Origin: Mesorhizobium prunaredense
Lineage (GTDB): Bacteria; Pseudomonadota; Alphaproteobacteria; Rhizobiales; Rhizobiaceae
Reading direction: 5' to 3'
Assembly (NCBI RefSeq): GCF_900156895.1
Contig: NZ_FTPD01000015.1
Span: 158,173-222,172, forward strand
DNA: 64,000 nucleotides
The position numbers and the translations under genes were made by a program. Positions 45,141-53,819 of the stretch are shown piece by piece (within the stretch, counting starts at the first letter, position 1; each line of letters starts with the position of its first letter). A model generated the notes under the pieces. It searched no databases. It was not told the DNA's origin and worked only from the letters and a program-made list of their open reading frames with translations.

Positions 45141-45596
45141 ATGCGTCTCACCTTTCAGACGGACTATGCGCTCAGGATGCTGATCTACCTGGCGGTCCAC
45201 CAGGGAAGACCGTGCCGAGTGACCGACGTGGCCGCGGCATACGGGATATCACGCAATCACCTCCTGAAAGTGGCTTTCAGGCTCGGGCGACTGGGTTACC
45301 TCACCACGGCTCGGGGGCGCACCGGCGGCATAGCGCTCGCCCGGCGGCCGGAGGACATCAACTTGGGTGAGGTAGTGCGGCACATGGAAGACGACTTCGC
45401 TCTGATGGAGTGTATGCGCAGGGATGGCGGCCTTTGCGTCATATCTCCTGCCTGCCGGCTCGAGGGCGTCGTCGTCAAGGCGCTGGAGGCGTTTCTCGCT
45501 GTCTTCGATGGCTATACTCTGGCTGACATAGCCGGAAACAGATTCGAACTGACTAAGTTGCTTGAAACGCGTAGAGTTTCTGGGGAAGTTGCCTGA
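45141..45596 (+). CDS. nsrR: Rrf2-family NO-sensing repressor NsrR
   Basis: A 151-residue Rrf2-type winged-helix repressor starting MRLTFQTDYALRMLIYLA. The Fe-S cysteines are at about 91, 99 and 105 (MECMRRDGGLCVISPACRLE), the NsrR pattern; IscR has different spacing. The recognition helix is YGISRNHLLKVAFRLGRLG. It represses NO-detoxification genes until NO destroys its Fe-S cluster. It lies 26 bp ahead of ccoN on the same strand, so the oxidase genes may share its transcript; such pairing is unusual. Confidence 0.93.
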   Translation: MRLTFQTDYALRMLIYLAVHQGRPCRVTDVAAAYGISRNHLLKVAFRLGRLGYLTTARGRTGGIALARRPEDINLGEVVRHMEDDFALMECMRRDGGLCVISPACRLEGVVVKALEAFLAVFDGYTLADIAGNRFELTKLLETRRVSGEVA

Positions 45597-45622
45597 GCGA
45601 ATGCCGTACCTGGAGGGAATGC

Positions 45623-47260
45623 ATGATATCGAACCTCACGTCCTCTGAACGGCAGTACGCCTTGCTCATCGCGGTGGCAGTAGCGCTCGCGGGACTCGCC
45701 ATGGCAGCCCTCGGACGCTCGGATACTCTCGGGGTGCACGGCGTCATCGTCATGCTTTTCGCGGGCGTCGTAATCTACCTCATCATGTCGTCGCTCTACG
45801 GCCCCGAACCGACCGAAGACCGCGCAGTCTCGTACTACGACGATCCCATCAAGGTCGGGATCGTGCTGTCGATGGCCTGGGCTGTCTTCGGGATGTTCAT
45901 GGGCGTGTGGGTGGCCGCGCAGCTCGCCTGGCCAGACCTCGCCTTCGATGCGGCCTGGTCCAGCTTCGGGCGGCTGCGGCCAACGCATACGTCCGGCGTC
46001 ATCTTCGGGTTCGGCGGCAACGCGCTGATTGCGACCTCTTTCCACGTCGTGCAGCGCACGTCTCGGGCGCGGCTGGCCGGGCAGATAAGTCCTTGGTTCG
46101 TGCTTCTCGGCTTCAACCTGTTCTGTGTTCTGGCCATTTCCGGATATCTGCTCGGTACCACCCAGTCGAAGGAGTACGCGGAAGCCGAGTGGTACGCCGA
46201 CTTGTGGCTGGTGATCGTCTGGGTGACCTACTTCATTCTTTACATCGCCACGATCGCGCGTCGGAAAGAGCCGCACATCTACGTCGCCAACTGGTACTTC
46301 ATGGCCTTTATCCTGGTCGTGGCCATCCTGCACATCGTCAACAACCTCGCTCTGCCAGTGTCCTGGGGGCACGCCAAGAGCTACACGATCTGGCCGGGCG
46401 TGCAGGACGCGATGGTGCAGTGGTGGTATGGCCACAACGCGGTTGCGTTCTTCCTCACCGCCGGTTTTCTCGGCATGCTCTACTACTACCTGCCGGTTCG
46501 GGCGCAGCGGCCGATCTTTTCTTACCGTCTCTCGATCCTGAGCTTCTGGGGCATCACCTTCTTCTACATGTGGGCGGGTTCCCACCACCTGCACTACACC
46601 GCGCTGCCGCACTGGGTTCAGACGCTCGGCATGACATTCTCGGTCATGCTGCTGGTGCCATCCTGGGCTTCGGCCGGCAACGCGCTACTTACCCTCAACG
46701 GTGCTTGGCACCGAGTGCGCGACGACGCGACGCTACGCTTCATGATGGCCGCGGTGGTCTTCTACGGACTCTCGACCTTCGAAGGGTCGTTCATGGCGAT
46801 CCGGCCCGTCAACTCGCTCAGCCACTACACCGATTGGACTGTCGGCCACGTCCACGCAGGGGCGCTGGGCTGGGTCGCGCTCATCACCTTCGGCTCCGTC
46901 TACACGCTCGTCCCGGCGCTCTGGAAGCGCGAGCGGATGTATTCGGCCGCGCTCGTCGAGGTCCATTTCTGGCTCGCGATCGCCGGAACGCTGATCTACG
47001 TCTTCGCGATGTGGAATTCCGGCATCATCCAGGGGCTGATGTGGCGAACCTATACCGAGGAAGGCGCTCTCGCCTATTCGTTCGTCGATTCATTGGTGGC
47101 AATGTATCCATACTATATCGCCCGCGCCTTCGGCGGACTGCTGTTCCTGCTGGGCGCGGTGGTTGGCTGCTACAATATCTGGATGACGGTCCGCTCCGCG
47201 CCGCTCGCGGTGCGAGAGACCGACGCGCCCGTCGTCCCCGCCGCAGTGCCGGGAGAATGA
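45623..47260 (+). CDS. ccoN: cbb3-type cytochrome oxidase subunit I
   Basis: A 545-residue, roughly 14-helix catalytic subunit of the high-affinity cbb3 oxidase. It carries the heme and CuB histidines in the HTSGVIFGFGGNALIATSFH block, WYGHNAVAFFLTAGFLGMLY, GSHHLHYTALPHW and VGHVHAGALGWVALI. It reduces O2 to water using electrons from CcoO/CcoP and pumps protons. GGAGG precedes ATG 45623. It starts the ccoNOQP operon. Confidence 0.97.
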   Translation: MISNLTSSERQYALLIAVAVALAGLAMAALGRSDTLGVHGVIVMLFAGVVIYLIMSSLYGPEPTEDRAVSYYDDPIKVGIVLSMAWAVFGMFMGVWVAAQLAWPDLAFDAAWSSFGRLRPTHTSGVIFGFGGNALIATSFHVVQRTSRARLAGQISPWFVLLGFNLFCVLAISGYLLGTTQSKEYAEAEWYADLWLVIVWVTYFILYIATIARRKEPHIYVANWYFMAFILVVAILHIVNNLALPVSWGHAKSYTIWPGVQDAMVQWWYGHNAVAFFLTAGFLGMLYYYLPVRAQRPIFSYRLSILSFWGITFFYMWAGSHHLHYTALPHWVQTLGMTFSVMLLVPSWASAGNALLTLNGAWHRVRDDATLRFMMAAVVFYGLSTFEGSFMAIRPVNSLSHYTDWTVGHVHAGALGWVALITFGSVYTLVPALWKRERMYSAALVEVHFWLAIAGTLIYVFAMWNSGIIQGLMWRTYTEEGALAYSFVDSLVAMYPYYIARAFGGLLFLLGAVVGCYNIWMTVRSAPLAVRETDAPVVPAAVPGE

Positions 47261-47263
47261 CGG

Positions 47264-48016
47264 ATGCCTGAACTGTTCCACCGCAAGCTCGAGCGCTCGG
47301 CCATCGGCTTCGTCATCGCGATCATCGCCGCGGCGAGCGTTGGCGGCATCGTCGAGATAGCGCCGCTGTTCACCATCGACGAAACCATCGAGCACGCGCC
47401 CGACATGCGGGTTTACACCCCGCTGGAGCTCGCGGGCCGCAACATCTATGTCCGCGAAGGCTGTTACGCCTGTCACAGTCAGATGATCCGAACCCTGCGC
47501 GACGAGGTCGAGCGCTACGGTCCGTATTCGCTCGCCGTGGAATCCCAATACGACCGGCCGATGCTCTGGGGGTCGAAGCGCACCGGTCCCGACCTCGCCC
47601 GCGTCGGCGGCAAATATTCGGATTTTTGGCACGTGGCACACCTGACCAATCCACGTGACGTCGTGCCGGAATCGAACATGCCCGCCTATACCTGGCTTGC
47701 CCGTACGACGCTGAAGACGGACGACCTGCCGCAGCATCTGGCGGCCCAGCGCGCACTCGGCGTACCCTATACGGACGCGATGGTGGAAAACGCTGCCCGC
47801 GACGCCTACGGGCAGGCGACCCCCGACACTGATTTCTCAAGCGGGGTGACCGAGCGGTATGGTGACAAAACCCTGGTGAGCGCATTCGATGGCGTCACCA
47901 CACACGTCACCGAGATGGACGCGTTAGTGGCTTACCTGCAGGTGCTGGGCAGACTGACGGGAGCCGCGTACGAGGATACGGCGGCGCCGGAAAAGAAGCC
48001 GGACCCGGAAAGCTGA
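47264..48016 (+). CDS. ccoO: cbb3-type cytochrome oxidase subunit II (monoheme cytochrome c)
   Basis: A 250-residue protein with one N-terminal membrane anchor (about 12-35) and a periplasmic heme c domain. The heme site is REGCYACHSQMIRTL (Cys about 66 and 69, His 70), the axial Met probably in PESNMPAYTWL. ERYGPYSLAVESQYDRP and WGSKRTGPDLARVGGKYS are typical CcoO blocks. It follows ccoN by 3 bp and receives electrons from CcoP. Confidence 0.97.
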   Translation: MPELFHRKLERSAIGFVIAIIAAASVGGIVEIAPLFTIDETIEHAPDMRVYTPLELAGRNIYVREGCYACHSQMIRTLRDEVERYGPYSLAVESQYDRPMLWGSKRTGPDLARVGGKYSDFWHVAHLTNPRDVVPESNMPAYTWLARTTLKTDDLPQHLAAQRALGVPYTDAMVENAARDAYGQATPDTDFSSGVTERYGDKTLVSAFDGVTTHVTEMDALVAYLQVLGRLTGAAYEDTAAPEKKPDPES

Positions 48017-48027
48017 CGGGAAGACCC

Positions 48028-48201
48028 ATGATGGATTTCGACCACGACACGCTCGTTGCCCTCTCCAAGAGCTGGGGCCTTTTCTACCTGATGGGCTTCT
48101 TCCTCTGTGTCGTTGTCTACGCCTTCTGGCCGTCCAACCGGAAACGTTTCAACAGGGCCAAGACCAGCATCCTCGATCGGGACGACAAGCCATGGAGGTA
48201 A
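48028..48201 (+). CDS. ccoQ: cbb3-type oxidase small subunit CcoQ
   Basis: A 57-residue one-helix protein. It begins MMDFDHDTLVALSKSWGLFY, has a helix about 18-35 (LMGFFLCVVVYAFWPS) and the basic tail NRKRFNRAKTSILDRDDKPW typical of CcoQ. It is too short for many gene finders. Its end overlaps the ccoP start by 10 bp. It stabilises the oxidase. Confidence 0.95.
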   Translation: MMDFDHDTLVALSKSWGLFYLMGFFLCVVVYAFWPSNRKRFNRAKTSILDRDDKPWR

Positions 48202-49073
48202 GCGAACGCGATCCCGCTACCGGCCGCGAAACGACTGGCCACGAGTGGAACGGCATCAAGGAATTGGACACGCCGGTCCCGCGCGGGGTCCTGATGTTCC
48301 TGATCGTCACGCATATCTGGGCGCTCGCATGGTGGTTCCTTGTGCCGGCATGGCCTTTGGGAACGACCTACACGAAAGGGCTTCTGGGCGTTGATCAGCA
48401 GACGACGGTTGAAGCACGCGTGATTGAAGGTCAGCGCGAGCGCGCCGCCTGGACGGCCCGGCTCGAATCCGAACCCTACGACGCCATCATGGCGGACGAA
48501 GCTTTGATGCAGACCGTCCGTCACACCGGGCGGCAGCTGTTCGGCGACAACTGCGCCGCCTGCCACGGACGCGACGGCAAGGGCGGCGCGAACTATCCCG
48601 ACCTGACGGACGACGACTGGCTGTGGGGCGGCGGCCCCCAGTTGATCGAGCAGACGATGCGCGTCGGCATCAACACCGTCCATCCCGAAAGCCGTGTCGG
48701 GCAGATGCCTGCTTTCGGCCGCGACGATATGCTCGACCGGAACCAGGTACGCGACGTTGCCGCCTATGTCTACTCGCTCACAAATCCCGACACCTCGACA
48801 CCGCAGAACCTCGACCGCATCAACGCCGGGAAGGAAGTCTTCGTGACGACATGCGCGGCCTGTCATGGCGAGAACGCGCAAGGCAATCGCGAGGTCGGAG
48901 CGCCGAACCTGACCGATGCGTACTGGGTCTACGGCGGAAGCATGGACACCATCATCGCCTCCATCCACGGCGGCCGGCAGGGCCACATGCCGACCTGGGA
49001 CGAGCGGCTGACCACCGCGGAAATTCGGACACTTGCGCTTTTTGTCCATGATCTGGGGACGCGCCAGCCATGA
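48192..49073 (+). CDS. ccoP: cbb3-type cytochrome oxidase subunit III (diheme cytochrome c)
   Basis: A 293-residue membrane-anchored diheme cytochrome c. The N-terminal anchor is about 30-60 (VPRGVLMFLIVTHIWALAWW). Heme 1 is DNCAACHGRDGKGG and heme 2 is TTCAACHGENAQG; axial Met residues are in RVGQMPAFGRDDML and GHMPTWDERL. The N-terminus carries WNGIKELDTPVPRG, a CcoP hallmark. It passes electrons from the bc1/cytochrome c pool to CcoO. Confidence 0.97.
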   Translation: MEVSERDPATGRETTGHEWNGIKELDTPVPRGVLMFLIVTHIWALAWWFLVPAWPLGTTYTKGLLGVDQQTTVEARVIEGQRERAAWTARLESEPYDAIMADEALMQTVRHTGRQLFGDNCAACHGRDGKGGANYPDLTDDDWLWGGGPQLIEQTMRVGINTVHPESRVGQMPAFGRDDMLDRNQVRDVAAYVYSLTNPDTSTPQNLDRINAGKEVFVTTCAACHGENAQGNREVGAPNLTDAYWVYGGSMDTIIASIHGGRQGHMPTWDERLTTAEIRTLALFVHDLGTRQP

Positions 49074-49264
49074 CCACCCGCAGAAGTACTCGCTTTCCCT
49101 GCGGATGGATCCTCTGGTTGCTCGTCCCGGCGGGGCTACTGCTCTTTGCGGGCGCCAACGCGCATCTTGTCTACGTGGCGTTCCAATCGCAGCCGGACTG
49201 CGTGGCGCACGTGAAGGATACCGGCGACGGCGGCGGTTATCGCGCCGCCAAGTCAGCCTGCTGA
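49070..49264 (+). CDS. Small one-helix protein of the cbb3 operon
   Basis: A 64-residue protein whose ATG overlaps the ccoP stop (ATGA). It has a helix about 12-32 (WILWLLVPAGLLLFAGANAH) and a short periplasmic tail with QPDCVAHVKDTGDGGG and a terminal YRAAKSAC. I do not recognise a named family; similar-sized proteins with a QPDC and RAAKSxC tail occur near terminal oxidase genes in rhizobia. The two tail cysteines might bind copper. It stands where ccoG/ccoH would normally follow. Confidence 0.75.
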   Translation: MTTRRSTRFPCGWILWLLVPAGLLLFAGANAHLVYVAFQSQPDCVAHVKDTGDGGGYRAAKSAC

Positions 49265-49275
49265 AGGAGAAAGTC

Positions 49276-50094
49276 ATGGGCGAGGCCGACGAATCCTACT
49301 GGCTGCTGAGCGAGACATCCGGCATCGGGGAAACCCGGGATCCCAAGCTTCAACGCCACCTTCCCGTCCTGGAAGGATTGCGTTGGCTCGCTGCGGGCTG
49401 GCGCGATTTCTGGACCCACCCCGCCTCCAGCCTTGCTTACGGTGTCGGCGTTTTCGTGCTTTCGGTGGCGTTCGTGTGGACCCTCATCGAGTTCGGTCGC
49501 GACTATATCCTGTTCCCATCGCTTGCCGGCTTCCTGATCGTCGCGCCGTTCCTGGCGATCGGGCTTTACGAGAAGAGCCGCGCGATCGGCGAAGGCCGCG
49601 AAATCGGACTTGCCGCAATGCATCGTGTGCGCCCTAGGGCTGGCGCGCAGATCTTCTTCACGGGCCTGCTTCTCTGTCTCCTGATGCTGCTCTGGATGCG
49701 GGCGGCGGTTCTCCTGTGGGCCCTGTTTTTCGGCGTGACGGCATTTCCGGGCCTCGACAATGTGATCGGGATACTGATTGGCACGCCATACGGATGGGCG
49801 ATGTTGATCATAGGAACGGCGATCGGCGGTCTGTTCGCATCTTTTGCATTCGCGATCAGCGTCTTTTCGGTGCCGATGCTGCTTGACCGGCGCGTCGATG
49901 CTCTGACCGCGATGGCCACGAGCATGAAGCTGGTGTGGAACAATCTGCCGCCGATGATCGCCTGGGGCGCCATGGTGCTCGTGCTTTTCGGCATCTGCGT
50001 CGCCACCGGCCTTATCGGCATGATCGTCATCTTCCCGCTGCTCGGACACGCGACATGGCACGCCTACCGGGCAGTGGCCCCGCCGGAGGCCTGA
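49276..50094 (+). CDS. DUF2189 integral membrane protein
   Basis: A 272-residue polytopic membrane protein of the DUF2189 family. It has about six helices beginning near residues 58, 84, 131, 175, 200 and 238. The family N-terminus RHLPVLEGLRWLAAGWRDFW and the loop VIGILIGTPYGWAMLIIGTA are visible. AAGGAG precedes ATG 49276 at normal distance. It lies in the oxidase operon before ccoI, where it may aid assembly; no function is established. Confidence 0.9.
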   Translation: MGEADESYWLLSETSGIGETRDPKLQRHLPVLEGLRWLAAGWRDFWTHPASSLAYGVGVFVLSVAFVWTLIEFGRDYILFPSLAGFLIVAPFLAIGLYEKSRAIGEGREIGLAAMHRVRPRAGAQIFFTGLLLCLLMLLWMRAAVLLWALFFGVTAFPGLDNVIGILIGTPYGWAMLIIGTAIGGLFASFAFAISVFSVPMLLDRRVDALTAMATSMKLVWNNLPPMIAWGAMVLVLFGICVATGLIGMIVIFPLLGHATWHAYRAVAPPEA

Positions 50095-50097
50095 TCG

Positions 50098-52356
50098 ATG
50101 AGTTGCTGCGCGCCGGGAACCGAGGCGGCCCTGATGATTGGGCCCGGGCGGCGCGAGATCGTCCCGCAAGAGGTGGTCTTTGCGAGCCGAGATCTCGGCG
50201 ATGGTACAATTCAGACGGACTTTTCCGTCCCGCAGGTGCATTGCGCAGGCTGCATCGGCGCGATCGAAGGCTTGCTCAGCCAAGTCGAGGGCATCGTTTC
50301 CGCGCGGGTGAACCTGACTGCAAAACGTGTCGTAGTGAAGTGGCGGCGGGACGGCGCCGTGCCGCCGATGATCGAAACGCTTCGAAAAGCCGGTTACGAA
50401 GCAACACTCGCCGAGCCTCAGAATGGAGACGGCGATCCGGAGATGGGCCGCTTGCTGCGCGCCACGGCCGTTGCCGGCTTCGCCGCCATGAATATCATGC
50501 TTCTTTCCGTCTCGGTCTGGTCGGGAGCGGACGCCGGCACGAGGCACGCATTCCACCTGATCTCCACGGCCCTCGCGTTGCCGACGCTGGCCTATTCGGG
50601 CCGGATTTTCTTCGCTTCCGCGTGGAGCGCCCTGCGAGGCGGCCGGACGAACATGGACGTGCCGATCAGCGTCGGCGTGCTGCTCGCATTCGGCCTCAGC
50701 GCATACGATACGGTGACGGGCGGAGCCCATGCTTACTTCGATGCGGTGACATCGTTGCTGTTCTTCCTGCTGGCTGGACGCGCTGTGGACCAGGCGATGC
50801 GCGGACGCGCTCGCGAAGCGGTCAGGTCGCTGGCGCGGATGATGCCGCGAGGCGCCACGGTGCTCACGTCGGATGGTGGACGCGAATATCGGGACGTATC
50901 CGCTATCCGCAGCGGCGAGACCGTCCTTGTCCTCGCGGGAGAGCGCGTGCCAGCCGATGGCACCGTAATTTCCGGAAACGCCTCACTCGACCTGTCTGTT
51001 GTGACGGGCGAGTCCGCCCCGGAGTCGGTCCGACCGGGGGCCAGCGTGCTGTCGGGATCGCTCAACCTCGACGGGCCGCTGACGTTGCGTGTCGACCGAC
51101 CTCAGAAAGATTCCTTCCTTGCTGACATGATGAGGTTGATGGAGGCTGCCGAAGGCGGCCGCGCGCGTTACCGGCGCATCGCCGACCGGGCCGCCTCGCT
51201 TTATTCGCCGGTGGTCCATCTGCTTGCCTTCGCCACCTTTGCAGGGTGGATGATCGCCACCGGAGACCTGCACCGATCACTGACGGTGGCGATCGCCGTC
51301 CTCATCATCACCTGCCCATGCGCGTTGGGCCTGGCCGTGCCGATGGTCCAGGCCGTCGCTGCGCGGCGTCTCTTCGCTCTCGGTGTGACCCTCAAGGACG
51401 GCGCGGCTTTGGAACGGTTGGCCGAAGTCGATCACGTCGCACTGGACAAGACGGGTACGCTCACCTCAGGTCTGACAAAAGTGGCGTCTTACACCGTGCC
51501 GGACGACGAGATCGAAGCGGCCTCCGCGCTTGCTCGGTTCTCTCGGCATCCTGCCTCGCGAGCGGTGGCCGCGCTGCGTCCGGCCGGGCAGGCTGCCGTC
51601 GAGCATCTTCGGGAGGAGCCCGGAAACGGCATCGAAGGCACGGTCGGCGGCCGCGTTTACAGGCTCGGCCGCAGATCCTGGGTCGACGCCCGCTCCACTG
51701 CCGGTTCCGCCTCGGCCGAAGCCTGGTTGTCGGCTGACGGCCGCGTCCTCGGCGCGTTCCGGATTTCCGACAGCCTCCGTCTCGGAGCCGCCGCCGCTAC
51801 AAAGCGCCTGCGCAGTCTCGGTCTCGGCGTCGAGATCCTGTCCGGAGACGTGGAAACGGAGGTAAGGAAGGTGGGAGGCATGCTCGGCGTAGCAGCAGCC
51901 ACTGCCGGGATGCTTCCTCGCGACAAAGTCGCGCGGTTGGAAGTCCTGCGCGCGGAGGGACGCAAGGTGCTGATGGTCGGTGACGGCCTCAACGACGCGC
52001 CCGCATTGGGAACAGCTCACGTGTCGATGGCGCCCTCCTCAGCTGCGGACGTCGGGCGCAACGCGGCCGATCTCGTGTTCCTGGGCTCCAGCCTGGACAG
52101 CGTTCCGAAAGCGATCACCATTGCACGCAAAGCCAGGCAGCTCATCAGCCAGAACATTGGGCTCTCCATCCTTTACAATGCGCTCGCCCTCCCGCTCGCG
52201 GTTACAGGCCACGTTACGCCGCTGGTCGCGGCTGTGGCGATGTCCACATCATCCATCCTGGTGGTTGCCAATGCGCTTCGTCTTTCGGGTCCGAGCCAAG
52301 ATCCGCAAGGAATACAAGGTGACGTGACGTCCACCTGTCTCGCGGAGGCTGCATGA
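50098..52356 (+). CDS. ccoI: Cu-transporting P1B-type ATPase CcoI/FixI
   Basis: A 752-residue copper P-type ATPase for cbb3 oxidase assembly. It has an N-terminal MSCCAPG start and an HMA domain with [16 protein letters not shown] (about 44-59). The membrane metal site is [13 protein letters not shown], the phosphorylated Asp is in [11 protein letters not shown], and [14 protein letters not shown] is the hinge. The actuator is in [11 protein letters not shown]. It exports copper to the periplasmic side for the oxidase. It follows DUF2189 by 3 bp and overlaps ccoS. Confidence 0.96.
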   Translation: MSCCAPGTEAALMIGPGRREIVPQEVVFASRDLGDGTIQTDFSVPQVHCAGCIGAIEGLLSQVEGIVSARVNLTAKRVVVKWRRDGAVPPMIETLRKAGYEATLAEPQNGDGDPEMGRLLRATAVAGFAAMNIMLLSVSVWSGADAGTRHAFHLISTALALPTLAYSGRIFFASAWSALRGGRTNMDVPISVGVLLAFGLSAYDTVTGGAHAYFDAVTSLLFFLLAGRAVDQAMRGRAREAVRSLARMMPRGATVLTSDGGREYRDVSAIRSGETVLVLAGERVPADGTVISGNASLDLSVVTGESAPESVRPGASVLSGSLNLDGPLTLRVDRPQKDSFLADMMRLMEAAEGGRARYRRIADRAASLYSPVVHLLAFATFAGWMIATGDLHRSLTVAIAVLIITCPCALGLAVPMVQAVAARRLFALGVTLKDGAALERLAEVDHVALDKTGTLTSGLTKVASYTVPDDEIEAASALARFSRHPASRAVAALRPAGQAAVEHLREEPGNGIEGTVGGRVYRLGRRSWVDARSTAGSASAEAWLSADGRVLGAFRISDSLRLGAAAATKRLRSLGLGVEILSGDVETEVRKVGGMLGVAAATAGMLPRDKVARLEVLRAEGRKVLMVGDGLNDAPALGTAHVSMAPSSAADVGRNAADLVFLGSSLDSVPKAITIARKARQLISQNIGLSILYNALALPLAVTGHVTPLVAAVAMSTSSILVVANALRLSGPSQDPQGIQGDVTSTCLAEAA

Positions 52357-52541
52357 GCCTGCTCGCTTGGCTGGTCCCCGTAGCACTCGGCATGGGCCTG
52401 GTTGGGCTTCTCGCCTTCCTTTGGTCGATGAAAAGCGGCCAGCTCGAGGACCTGGACGGAGCAGCGGAGCGGGTGCTTCTCAACGAGGCGGCCGACACAC
52501 CGTTGCCGGATCTGGAACAGCCATCGCCGAATAGGCGTTGA
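52353..52541 (+). CDS. ccoS: cbb3 oxidase assembly protein CcoS
   Basis: A 62-residue one-helix protein whose start overlaps the ccoI stop (ATGA). The helix is [20 protein letters not shown], then [16 protein letters not shown], the CcoS family mark. It is needed for heme and copper insertion into CcoN. Confidence 0.94.
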   Translation: MSLLAWLVPVALGMGLVGLLAFLWSMKSGQLEDLDGAAERVLLNEAADTPLPDLEQPSPNRR

Positions 52542-52559
52542 TCTTGAAGGGAAGCGACA

Positions 52560-52691
52560 ATGGGCGAAACTGCCGACAGGAAATTTGACTGGATTGCGGG
52601 GCTGGCGACTGTGTCCGGCGTTGCGGTGATGGTTCCAAGCCTTGTCGCGCTTGCAGTCGCCCTGATCGCGGTGATAGCCGCTTTGTTCTAG
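52560..52691 (+). CDS. 43-residue membrane microprotein at the end of the cco operon
   Basis: The frame starts with an ATG 18 bp after the ccoS stop, preceded by GAAGGGAAGCGACA, and encodes a polar N-terminus (MGETADRKFDWIAG) followed by one long helix (about 13-43) with small residues and prolines. It ends LIAVIAALF. No family recognised. Its position, ribosome site and clear helix support a real gene. A role in oxidase assembly or stability is a guess. Confidence 0.65.
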   Translation: MGETADRKFDWIAGLATVSGVAVMVPSLVALAVALIAVIAALF

Positions 52692-52719
52692 GCAGGAAAC
52701 GACCGGCCACAGCCCGGCA

Positions 52720-53499
52720 TCACGGCCGCACGGCCGGCGTCTCGACCAGAAGGCCGCGGGCCTGCTCCGTCAGATGGAGCTCCAGGTCGACGAGTTCGGG
52801 CGCGCCGAATGCGAACGGCTCGGCTCTGACCCCGATCATGCAGTTGCGCAGGCGCCGCTGCAGCGAACCGACCGTCTGCCACTCCAGTCGGTAGAGCGGA
52901 TAGCCGCTCGGATGCGCCTGCGGGATGACACTGCCGCCGAGCCGTTTGCCCCAATTGTCGTCGTGGCAGGAGGCGCAGGAGAGCTCGAGCTGTCCGATGC
53001 GGCTCTGGAACAGACCCCGGCCGTTGTCGCGAAACCGCGCGAGCCGGGCGTCGGTCGCCGGTGTGATTGGCATGCCGCGCGACTGATGCGTCACATAGGC
53101 CGTCAGGGCGAGCAAAGCGTCAGACTCCGGCGCCAGCGGCTCGGCCTGCTGCCGCTCCGCTCGACAGGAGTTGATACGCCCGGCAAGGTCGATCGGCCGG
53201 CCCGTCGCCGCATCAAAGGCTGGGTAGCGCGCGGCAACGCCGCGCATCGTCTGGCGCGCATCGTCATGGCAGCCGGAGCAGGCGACATCCGCCCTGCCCT
53301 GCGCCTGCTGCCAGAGCTGCTCGCCCTGCAGCACCCACAGCATGCCGGGATTGCTCATGTCGTCGGCCTGCAGCGCCTGCGTCTCCGGCGTCATGAAGTC
53401 GAAGCCGGAGCGCTTCTCGCCGTCTTCGATGCCGGCGGCAGAGACAATGCCGCAAATAGCGGCGACAGCGACGGCTGCAAGCCACCAGAGTGCATGCAT
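52720..53499 (-). CDS. soxA: L-cysteine S-thiosulfotransferase subunit SoxA (diheme)
   Basis: A 259-residue periplasmic cytochrome with an N-terminal signal peptide ending near AAG. Heme sites are DVACSGCHDD (about 72-80) and ELSCASCHDDNWG (about 172-184). The active-site Cys is in LRNCMIGVRAEPFA (about 220), the RxCxxGxRAE pattern of SoxA. The N-terminal block includes RSGFDFMTPETQALQADD. With SoxX it attaches thiosulfate or another sulfur group to the SoxY Cys. It is the last gene of the operon and overlaps soxZ by one base. Confidence 0.95.
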   Translation of the reverse strand: MHALWWLAAVAVAAICGIVSAAGIEDGEKRSGFDFMTPETQALQADDMSNPGMLWVLQGEQLWQQAQGRADVACSGCHDDARQTMRGVAARYPAFDAATGRPIDLAGRINSCRAERQQAEPLAPESDALLALTAYVTHQSRGMPITPATDARLARFRDNGRGLFQSRIGQLELSCASCHDDNWGKRLGGSVIPQAHPSGYPLYRLEWQTVGSLQRRLRNCMIGVRAEPFAFGAPELVDLELHLTEQARGLLVETPAVRP

Positions 53500-53819
53500 C
53501 AGTTCACTGTGATCGTCGCCGACGCCGTTTGGGTCTTCCCCGCATCGTCGGTCCAGGTGAAGTCGATCGTGCCGCTCGTCGTGGCAACCAGCGAAAAGGC
53601 AATGAACGGGTTGGCCGACACCGCTGGAAAGAGATCGGCCGAAAACACCGCCTCGCCGTTGTAGGTGCAGGCGAAACGGCGGATGATGTCGCGGGGGATG
53701 TTGGAGCCGTTCGGGCCGATACGATAGCCGGTTTCCATGGGATGGGCGATCATCGCCTTGATCTCGACGACTTCGCCCTGCTGGGCCACTTTCGGCACAT
53801 TGACGAGCGCGCGCGCCAT
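53499..53819 (-). CDS. soxZ: Sulfur-carrier subunit SoxZ
   Basis: A 106-residue immunoglobulin-like protein. It starts MARALVNVPKVAQQGEVVEI, then AMIAHPMETGYRIGPNGSNI and FACTYNGEAVFSADLFPAVS, and ends ASATITVN, all typical of SoxZ. It partners SoxY. Its ATG overlaps the soxY stop by one base (TAATG). Confidence 0.95.
   Translation of the reverse strand: MARALVNVPKVAQQGEVVEIKAMIAHPMETGYRIGPNGSNIPRDIIRRFACTYNGEAVFSADLFPAVSANPFIAFSLVATTSGTIDFTWTDDAGKTQTASATITVN

Noticed and set aside
45907..47271. Open frame of 454 codons in a second plus phase
   Set aside because: It lies inside ccoN in the +1 phase and has an arginine-rich, low-complexity product.
49237..50730. Open frame of 497 codons on the minus strand
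   Set aside because: It is antisense to DUF2189 and ccoI, with shadow-like composition.
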